Assembly (NCBI GenBank): GCA_037440125.1
Contig: JBBIUU010000007.1
Span: forward strand, 1 to 59,681
From: JAKAJA01 sp037440125
GTDB lineage: Bacteria > Acidobacteriota > UBA4820 > DSQY01
Reading direction: 5' to 3'
DNA: 59,681 nt
The notes under the pieces are model-generated. The model made no database searches, was not told where the DNA came from, and saw only the letters and a program-made list of their open reading frames with translations. How positions within the stretch are numbered: position 1 is the first letter of the stretch; each line of letters begins with the position of its first letter. The position numbers and the translations under genes were made by a program. Positions 54,298-59,681 of the stretch are shown piece by piece.

Positions 54298-54341
54298 AAG
54301 GGGCGCGGGCGCCTTGGTCTCTGGTGTCTGGTGTCTCCTGA

Positions 54342-54382
54342 CTCGCGCCTCATGCCTCACGCCTCGCGCCTCGCGCCTCATG
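54342..54382. repeat. 7-bp-type array left of the gap (41 bp)
   Basis: TCACGCC/TCGCGCC/TCATGCC heptamers. These 41 bases are identical to 54483-54523 on the other side of the run of N. Confidence 0.9.
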
Positions 54383-54482
54383 NNNNNNNNNNNNNNNNNN
54401 NNNNNNNNNNNNNNNNNNNNNNNNNNNNNNNNNNNNNNNNNNNNNNNNNNNNNNNNNNNNNNNNNNNNNNNNNNNNNNNNNN
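54383..54482. other. assembly gap (100 N)
   Basis: Exactly 100 N inside a heptamer array whose two flanks are identical over 41 bases. The gap probably marks a repeat collapse, so true length and copy number are unknown and could even be shorter than drawn. Confidence 0.95.
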
Positions 54483-54561
54483 CTCGCGCCTCATGCCTCA
54501 CGCCTCGCGCCTCGCGCCTCATGTCTCACATCTAACGTCTCTCGTCTGACGTCTCCCGTCT
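54483..54561. repeat. 7-bp tandem array right of the gap
   Basis: Heptamers of the TCGCGCC/TCATGCC family pass into TCTCACA, TCTAACG, TCTCTCG, TCTGACG and TCTCCCG units and end a few bases before the HD-GYP gene start at 54566. Confidence 0.88.
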
Positions 54562-54565
54562 CCCC

Positions 54566-56539
54566 ATGGACACCTCCCCCCTTGTGTTCCACAATACGCC
54601 CATGAACGCTGCGTCCCGCCCCGTCTTCCTGGTCGTCAGGCACGCCGCCAGCCTGGAGGGCACGGACCTCCTCCGCTCCCTCTCGGCACTCCAGGGAGTG
54701 CGGCTGGCGCCGTTGAAGGATCTCGTTCCGGAACCGGCGGACGAGGGGATGGTGACGGTGATCCTGCTCTCGAACGCCAGAGAATTGGACCCCGCGGTCG
54801 TGCAGCCGGGGACGGCGGTGGTGGTTCTTCGGGACGGCGAGGGCCTTCCCGAGGGGTGGCTCCGCCTCGACGCCCGCACCTTCGACGCCTTCTGCCGGGT
54901 CCTGGCGACACGGTGGCCGAGCCTCGCCATGCCGCTCGCCCTGAGCCGCCTGCGTCAGGAGTACGACGCGCAGTCGCTCATCTTGGACCAGCTCACCGAA
55001 GTGAGCCTGGCCCTCTCGTCGGAGCACAACTACCGGCGGCTCCTGGCCCTCATTCTGTCGCGCGCCCTGCTCCTCTCGGGCTGCGATGCGGGGAGCCTCT
55101 ACCTCGTCATCCCCGAGGAGGAGGGCCCGGCCCAGCGCCTCCTCTTCGCCGCGGTCCAGAACGATTCCGTCTCCATCCCCTTCAAGGAGACCGAGCTCTT
55201 CATCTCCACCTCGAGCCTCGCGGGTTACGTCGCCACCACCGGCGAGACCCTCACCATCGACGACTCCTACGAGATTCCCCGCTCGGCGCCGTACCGGTTC
55301 AACCGGGCCTACGACGAGGAGATCGGCTACCGCACCATGTCCCAGCTCGTCCTGCCCATGACCAACCAGCGCGAGGAGATCACGGGGGTCCTCCAGCTCA
55401 TCAATCGGAAGCACAACCCCTCCGCGAGGCTGCTCGCCCCGGCGGACTTCGAGCGCGAGGTCCTCCCCTTCGACGAGGCCTCCACGCGCCTCATGAAAAC
55501 GGTGGCGAGCCTCGCGGCCGTGGCCATCGACAACAACCGCCTGTACGAGAACATCCAGAAGCTCTTCGAGGGCTTCGTCCGAGCCTCCGTCACGGCCATC
55601 GAGCAGCGCGACCCGACGACCTCGGGCCACTCCTTTCGCGTGGCGACCCTCACGGTGGAGCTCGCGGAGGTCGTGGACCGCACGGAGACGGGCCCTCTGG
55701 CGCCCTACGGCTTCACCGCCGAGCAGCTCCGCGAGCTCCGCTACGCCTCGCTCCTCCACGACTTCGGCAAGGTCGGCGTGCGCGAACACGTACTCGTCAA
55801 GGCCAAGAAGCTCTACCCCTTCGAGCTCGAACGGATCCTCGCGCGCCTTGAGATGGCCCGCCTCTACGCCGAGCGCGACGCGCTCCTGCGTAAGGTGGAC
55901 CTCCTCATGCGGAAGGACCCGCAGCCGGCCGCCCTCGAGGAGATGGAGGCCTCCCTACACTCGGCCCTGCGCGACATCGACCGGGTGGAGGAGGTGCTCC
56001 TGCGCTCCAACGAGCCCACGGTGCTTCCCGAGGGCGACTTCTCCGCGCTCCAGGCCATCGCCCTCGCCACCTTCCGCGACCGGCACGGCGCCGAGCACCC
56101 CATCCTCGAGCCCGCGGAGGCCGCCGTGCTCTCCATCCGCAAGGGCAGCCTGAGCGAGGAGGAGCGCCTCGAGATCGAGAGTCACGTGACGCACACCTAC
56201 GAGTTCCTCAAGAAGATCCCCTGGACTCCCGAGCTCAAGGGCGTGCCGGGGATCGCCTACGGGCACCACGAGAAGCTCAACGGACGCGGCTACCCGCGCA
56301 GGGTGTCCTCGGAAGCCATCCCCATCCAGTCGCGCATGATGACGGTCTCCGACATCTTCGACGCCCTCTCCGCGAGCGACCGCCCCTACAAGAAGGCCGT
56401 GCCCCCCGAGAAGGCCCTCGACATCCTCAAGCTCGAGGTGAAGGACGGCATGCTCGACCCCGTCCTCGTGGACCTCTTCATCGCGGCCAAGATCTTCGAG
56501 AAGACCCGGGGCATGGTCGGCGGCGCACCCCTGCCCTAA
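54566..56539 (+). CDS. GAF/HD-GYP domain protein with an insertion inside the HD-GYP domain (657 aa)
   Basis: Residues 18-120 form a receiver-like alpha/beta domain without a clear phospho-Asp. A GAF domain follows (about 140-325: LALILSRALLLSGCDAGSLY, YRTMSQLVLPMTNQREEITG). The HD-GYP phosphodiesterase domain has HD at 398-399 (SLLHDFGKVGV) and HHE/GYP at 567-577 (GHHEKLNGRGYP). About 110 extra residues, mostly charged helix (RLYAERDALLRKVDLLMRKD), separate the two halves, far more than in typical HD-GYP enzymes. Expected activity is cyclic-di-GMP (or related) hydrolysis controlled by a ligand at the GAF domain. The start is uncertain: ATGs at 54566 and 54602 both lack a good ribosome site. 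Confidence 0.88.
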   Translation: MDTSPLVFHNTPMNAASRPVFLVVRHAASLEGTDLLRSLSALQGVRLAPLKDLVPEPADEGMVTVILLSNARELDPAVVQPGTAVVVLRDGEGLPEGWLRLDARTFDAFCRVLATRWPSLAMPLALSRLRQEYDAQSLILDQLTEVSLALSSEHNYRRLLALILSRALLLSGCDAGSLYLVIPEEEGPAQRLLFAAVQNDSVSIPFKETELFISTSSLAGYVATTGETLTIDDSYEIPRSAPYRFNRAYDEEIGYRTMSQLVLPMTNQREEITGVLQLINRKHNPSARLLAPADFEREVLPFDEASTRLMKTVASLAAVAIDNNRLYENIQKLFEGFVRASVTAIEQRDPTTSGHSFRVATLTVELAEVVDRTETGPLAPYGFTAEQLRELRYASLLHDFGKVGVREHVLVKAKKLYPFELERILARLEMARLYAERDALLRKVDLLMRKDPQPAALEEMEASLHSALRDIDRVEEVLLRSNEPTVLPEGDFSALQAIALATFRDRHGAEHPILEPAEAAVLSIRKGSLSEEERLEIESHVTHTYEFLKKIPWTPELKGVPGIAYGHHEKLNGRGYPRRVSSEAIPIQSRMMTVSDIFDALSASDRPYKKAVPPEKALDILKLEVKDGMLDPVLVDLFIAAKIFEKTRGMVGGAPLP

Positions 56540-56591
56540 AGGCCCTCAACGACCCTCGAGAGTCCTCTCAGTTCCTGTTCCCTGCCCGAGC

Positions 56592-56620
56592 TTGACAAGG
56601 AGTCTTTCTATCACTAATGT
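56592..56620 (+). promoter_or_regulatory. sigma-70-type promoter of the phosphate-binding gene
   Basis: TTGACA at 56592-56597 and TAATGT at 56615-56620 are separated by 17 bases. The position, about 70 bases before the ATG at 56689, suits the binding-protein/porin pair. Confidence 0.75.
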
Positions 56621-56642
56621 GAGTGCTACAGGAGTGCCATAG
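56621..56642 (+). promoter_or_regulatory. two 11-bp direct repeats just after the -10 box
   Basis: GAGTGCTACAG (56621-56631) and GAGTGCCATAG (56632-56642) are adjacent 11-base units, one helical turn apart. A CACT-AATGTG-AGTG inverted repeat (56612-56625) overlaps the -10 box. An operator is plausible; the units do not match the E. coli Pho-box consensus. Confidence 0.4.
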
Positions 56643-56688
56643 GAGCCTCGCACTCCCCAAAGTGGGTCATTTTCATCGAGGAGGAAGC

Positions 56689-57624
56689 ATGCGACGAGCC
56701 TTTGCGATCATCCTGGTGGCGGCGGTCCTGGCGGCCTTCGGCCTCTGCGCGGCCGCCCAGCCGCCGGCGAAGGGCACGGTGACCCTCTCCGGCGCGTGGG
56801 CCATCTACCCGACGGCGGTGGCCTGGGGCGCGGCCTTCGAGAAGGCGCGCCCCGGCGTGAAGGTGGAGGTCTCCGCGGGCGGCGCGGGCAAGGGCGCCGC
56901 GGACGCCATCGCGGGCCTCGTGGACATCGGCATGGTGTCACGCGACCCCGACCCGGCGGAGCTGCAGAAGGGCATCACGCCCCTCTTCGTCCTCCACGAC
57001 GCGGTCTTCGGCGTGGTGAGCGTCAAGAACCCGCTCCTCCCGGAGCTGCAGAAGAAGGGCCTCAAGAGGCAGGCGCTTCAGGACATGTACCTCTCGGGCG
57101 CCGCCGCCACGTGGGACCAGGTCCTCGCCGGCGCGCCCAAGCGCCCCATCCACGTCTACACGCGCTCCGACTCCTGCGGCGCGGCCGCGAGCTGGGCCGC
57201 CTACCTGGGCAAGAAGCAGGAGGACCTCAAGGGCGTGGGCATCTACGGTGACCCCGGCGTCCTCGAGACGGTCCAACGCGACCCCGTGGGCCTCGGCTAT
57301 GCCAACTTCAGCTACGTCTTCGGGCGGGACGGCAAGGTCCTTCCGGGCGTGGCTCTCGTGCCCCTGGACGGTGATGGAAGCGGGGCGGCGGAGCCCTCTG
57401 AGCTGCTGGGAGACCGCGCGGCGGCGGTGAAGGCCATCGAGGCGGGCACGTACCCCGTGGCGAGGAAGAACTACTTCTTCGTGAAGGGCAAGCCCTCGGG
57501 CCTCGTGCTCGAGTTCATCCGCTTCTGTCTGTCCGAGGACGGCACCAAGGTCGTGAACGAGGTGGGGACGAGCCTGCCCCTGCCCAAGGCCGACCGCGAC
57601 AAGGTCCTCAATTCCATCTCGTGA
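56689..57624 (+). CDS. phosphate ABC transporter-type substrate-binding protein (PstS-like)
   Basis: GGAGGAAGC before ATG 56689 and the signal peptide (MRRAFAIILVAAVLAAFGLC) set the start; the longer open frame from 56623 has no ribosome site. The 311-aa protein shows the PstS-like binding fold: TVTLSGAWAIYPTAVAWGAA at the first lobe, ADAIAGLVDIGMVSRDPDPA, then HVYTRSDSCGAAASWAAYLG, where Arg-Ser-Asp-x-x-x-x-x-A-S resembles the phosphate-contact segment of PstS. No PstC, PstA or PstB gene is adjacent. It is followed 20 bases later by a porin-like gene, so the pair probably handles uptake of phosphate or a related anion across the envelope. Confidence 0.83.
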   Translation: MRRAFAIILVAAVLAAFGLCAAAQPPAKGTVTLSGAWAIYPTAVAWGAAFEKARPGVKVEVSAGGAGKGAADAIAGLVDIGMVSRDPDPAELQKGITPLFVLHDAVFGVVSVKNPLLPELQKKGLKRQALQDMYLSGAAATWDQVLAGAPKRPIHVYTRSDSCGAAASWAAYLGKKQEDLKGVGIYGDPGVLETVQRDPVGLGYANFSYVFGRDGKVLPGVALVPLDGDGSGAAEPSELLGDRAAAVKAIEAGTYPVARKNYFFVKGKPSGLVLEFIRFCLSEDGTKVVNEVGTSLPLPKADRDKVLNSIS

Positions 57625-57644
57625 GCCCACTTCGAGGAGACGTC

Positions 57645-59069
57645 ATGCGCGCTGCGACGAGTGCGATCCTTGTTCTGGTCCTCGGAACCTCGATGCTCCT
57701 GGCCTCCGGCACGGCAGCGCTGGCGCAGGCGCCCGACCCGATGGCGGGGCTCGACCCCCTGCTGAAGATCCTCGTGAACAAGAAGGTCATCACCCTCGAG
57801 GAGGCCCGCTCCGTGCAGGCCGAGTACAACATCCAGAGGGCCGCGGAGCGCTCCGTCACCGAGGAGGAGGTCCAGCAGCAGGTGGCGGTCGTCAAGACCG
57901 ACGTCCAGCAACAGGTGACGGCCGAGGTCAGGAAGGCCCCGTCGGCGGTGCCCGATGCTCTCAAAGGCCTGAAGGTGGGGAGCACGATCTTCTACTCCTT
58001 CCAGAACTACAACTTCGCCTCGGGGACGAAGAACGAGACCGCGAGCTACAGCCGCTTCATCCTCAAGCGCGGCTACATCGACGTGCAGAAGGAGCTCACG
58101 CCCTGGCTCCTGGCGCGCATCACCCCCGACGTCTACGCGGACGCGCTCGGGCAGACCAGCGTGCGCATGAAGTACGCCTACGCCTACTTCCACTGGAAGG
58201 GCAGCGACCTCTTCAACCAGCCCTACCTCGTGGCGGGCATGGTCCAGACACCGTGGATCGAGATGGAGGAGGCCTACAACCGGTACCGCATGGTGGAGCC
58301 CACCTTCCTCGACCGCAACGGCATCTGGGGCTCCGCCGACCTGGGCGTCAAGGGCGGGTCCAACCTCGGTCCCCTCATGAGCGAGGCGTACCGCAAAACC
58401 GTTCAGGACCAGTTCGCGGGCCGCTACGGCTCGTGGAGCCTGGGCTTCTACAACGGCGGCGGCTACACGGCGGGCGAGAAGAACCAGAACAAGGCCTACG
58501 AGTGGCGCCTGAGCCTCCGGCCTTTCGGCGAGCACGTCAGGGGTCTCGAGGGGCTGCAGGTCCACTGGTCCGGCGTCCGCGGCCTGGGCAACCAGCCCCA
58601 GAACAACGCGGTCACACCGCCGCGCCAGGCCCCCGACTACAACATCAACATCTGCGCGCTCACCTACGAGTCGAAGTACGTGAACGCGAGCTACACCTAC
58701 TACCAGGGCGACGGCAACGCGGCCGGGACGCTCCTGGACACGACGAGCCACGACGCCGTTCTGCCGGCGGCCCCCGCGCAGGGCTACTCCTACTTCGTCG
58801 AGGCCAAGTTCCCGGGCAACCGCCGCCTGAGCGCATTCTTCCGGTACGACCACTTCGACACGAACACCAACATCGGCCTCGTCAACAAGAAGGACAATCA
58901 GAACATGACCGACGTGGGGTTCGCGTGGTGGTTCTGGAAGACGAGCGCGCTCGTCCTGGACTACCAGGTGATCAACCACACGAAGCCTTGGGCGGGACAG
59001 CCCTCCGGCCGCTTCGACACGCTTCCCGACGACCACCGCTGGCAGCTCACGTTCCAGCTGAAGTTCTAG
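57645..59069 (+). CDS. outer-membrane porin-like protein (OprP/phosphate-selective type)
   Basis: GAGGAG precedes the ATG at 57645; a signal peptide (ILVLVLGTSMLLASGTAALA) and a helical coiled segment (about 50-105: KKVITLEEARSVQAEYNIQR, EEEVQQQVAVVKTDVQQQ) precede the barrel. From about 118 the protein consists of amphipathic strands ending in aromatic residues (FYSFQNYNFASGTK, YSRFILKRGYIDVQKELTPW, YEWRLSLRPFG) and terminates in QLTFQLKF, the C-terminal Phe signature of outer-membrane barrels. The layout suits OprP/O-type porins with an N-terminal coiled coil. Pairing with a PstS-like gene points to phosphate or another anion. Confidence 0.85.
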   Translation: MRAATSAILVLVLGTSMLLASGTAALAQAPDPMAGLDPLLKILVNKKVITLEEARSVQAEYNIQRAAERSVTEEEVQQQVAVVKTDVQQQVTAEVRKAPSAVPDALKGLKVGSTIFYSFQNYNFASGTKNETASYSRFILKRGYIDVQKELTPWLLARITPDVYADALGQTSVRMKYAYAYFHWKGSDLFNQPYLVAGMVQTPWIEMEEAYNRYRMVEPTFLDRNGIWGSADLGVKGGSNLGPLMSEAYRKTVQDQFAGRYGSWSLGFYNGGGYTAGEKNQNKAYEWRLSLRPFGEHVRGLEGLQVHWSGVRGLGNQPQNNAVTPPRQAPDYNINICALTYESKYVNASYTYYQGDGNAAGTLLDTTSHDAVLPAAPAQGYSYFVEAKFPGNRRLSAFFRYDHFDTNTNIGLVNKKDNQNMTDVGFAWWFWKTSALVLDYQVINHTKPWAGQPSGRFDTLPDDHRWQLTFQLKF

Positions 59070-59097
59070 AACCGAGGCGAGAGAGCCACCTCCGAGA

Positions 59098-59122
59098 GGA
59101 GTGGCCTTCATCCAGCCACTCC
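59098..59122 (+). terminator. hairpin downstream of the porin-like gene
   Basis: A perfect 8-bp stem (GGAGTGGC, 9-base loop, GCCACTCC) lies 29 bases after the stop at 59069. No T-run follows, so it may be a weak terminator or an mRNA-stabilising end. Confidence 0.4.
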
Positions 59123-59143
59123 GACGCGAAGCGGCCGGGCGTT

Positions 59144-59420
59144 AGCAGGCGGCTGAAAAACCCGCACGGGCCGCGCGCAAGAGGCTTGGGGGTCAGATGC
59201 TAGGCGCGGCGACGACGACAGGGTGGATTCCCTTTCTAGGAGCCGCAACAACGCAGATGGCCCCCAATCCCTTGCGCCCGAAGGGTTGCCGCGGCGCGGC
59301 CCCGTCTGCTGCGTTGTCGCTCCTAGACGATGTGCAGGGACATCGACGGCGTCGCGACGCCTTGCATCCAGGGCCGTGGCGCAGGCAACGCGACCTATGA
59401 GAGTTTCTCAGCAGCCTGCT
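59144..59420. mobile_element. MITE-like foldback element (277 bp)
   Basis: Ends are 18-bp inverted repeats with two mismatches (AGCAGGCGGCTGAAAAAC at 59144; GTTTCTCAGCAGCCTGCT at 59403). Inside are further inverted pairs: TCTAGGAGCCGCAACAACG (59235) with CGTTGTCGCTCCTAGA (59312), and GCGCAAGAGGCTTGGGGG (59175) with CCCCCAATCCCTTGCGC (59261). There is no open frame of substance. GCAGGCTGCTGAAAAA-type ends are familiar to me from repeated noncoding elements in other bacteria, so this is probably a non-autonomous element. No clear target-site duplication was identified. Confidence 0.7.
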
Positions 59421-59464
59421 TGGCCCGGCCGCTCGACGTTTGGGGACAGGCGGCACGCAAGCTG

Positions 59465-59499
59465 GTGTTTAGTGTTTAGTGTTTAGTGTTTAGTGTTTG
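59465..59499. repeat. 7-bp tandem array (GTGTTTA type, 5 copies)
   Basis: Four GTGTTTA units and one GTGTTTG unit, just right of the foldback element. Confidence 0.9.
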
Positions 59500-59514
59500 G
59501 TGCCCGACGTCCTG

Positions 59515-59640
59515 CGTCTAACGTCTAACGTCTAACGTCTCACGTCTAACGTCTCACGTCTAACGTCTCACGTCTGACGTCTCACGTCTAACGTCTCACG
59601 TCTGACGTCTACCGTCTGACTTCTAACGTCTGACTTCTAA
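59515..59640. repeat. 7-bp tandem array (GTCTAAC/GTCTCAC/GTCTGAC type, about 18 copies)
   Basis: An almost unbroken run of heptamers GTCTMAC and GTCTGAC ends six bases before the stop codon of the minus-strand gene at the window edge. The unit is the same as at 15742-15827 and 42654-42695. Confidence 0.95.
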
Positions 59641-59646
59641 CGACCG

Positions 59647-59681
59647 TCAGCGCAGGAGCCCCCTGAGGTTCTCGCAGAACT
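59647..59681 (-). CDS. C-terminal end of a minus-strand gene (partial)
   Basis: Reading the minus strand from the right edge gives FCENLRGLLR and a TGA stop at 59649-59647. The call rests on the frame and on the recurring pattern that heptamer arrays end at minus-strand stop codons; ten residues cannot identify the protein. Confidence 0.4.
   Translation of the reverse strand, partial: FCENLRGLLR

Overview
The window is about 60 kb of GC-rich DNA (sampled 60-base lines inside typical genes run about two-thirds G+C) from a Gram-negative bacterium. Outer-membrane proteins, periplasmic binding proteins, secreted PKD/FN3/Ig-like proteins, a sigma-54 activator and an HD-GYP protein support a diderm. 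The gene mix (three tandem W/Y/G-rich 'carbohydrate-binding V/XII-like' proteins, many orphan secreted proteins, GlnRS, large PKD/LVIVD proteins) would suit an uncultured Acidobacteriota-like lineage, but that is an inference; no rRNA or tRNA is present. Two 100-base runs of N are assembly gaps.

Layout. 1-2.2 kb: end of a SYLF-domain gene and three small secreted proteins, closed by a strong terminator. 2.6-6.0 kb (minus): a putative membrane-homeostasis operon (cation/H+ antiporter, AI-2E-family permease, K+ channel, SYLF protein). 6.2-9.2 kb (plus): small membrane protein, MarC-family protein, duplicated-domain secreted protein, TAXI-type binding protein. 9.3-20 kb (minus): Asp-nucleophile hydrolase, secreted protein, three tandem paralogues of about 760 aa, MscS channel. 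20-25.8 kb (minus): a lower-GC segment with two TPR plus double aspartic-protease proteins and a third secreted protein, bounded by a 151-bp direct repeat derived from the 3' end of ada. 25.8-29.9 kb (minus): a BPL_N/HEAT/NodB fusion, a YidB-like protein and an unknown protein. 30.1-40.6 kb (plus): three very tightly spaced genes for an Ig-like plus beta-barrel protein, a 1714-aa secreted protein with a cysteine-rich end, and an FN3 protein. This is the best candidate for an undescribed system. 40.7-43.3 kb (minus): glnS and a Cys-rich receiver protein. 43.4-54.3 kb (plus): an alpha/beta hydrolase overlapping a transmembrane sigma-54 activator, then a -24/-12 promoter with upstream direct repeats driving a monooxygenase-like gene, a STAS-like gene and two large secreted proteins, ending at a terminator. 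54.6-59.1 kb (plus): GAF/HD-GYP protein, phosphate-binding-like protein and a porin-like protein. 59.1-59.6 kb: a MITE-like foldback element and repeat arrays, then the last codons of a minus-strand gene.

Throughout the window, short 7-bp (or 8-bp) tandem arrays of differing sequence lie directly against the stop codons of minus-strand genes. The long open frames opposite the real genes are GC-codon-bias shadows and were left out.
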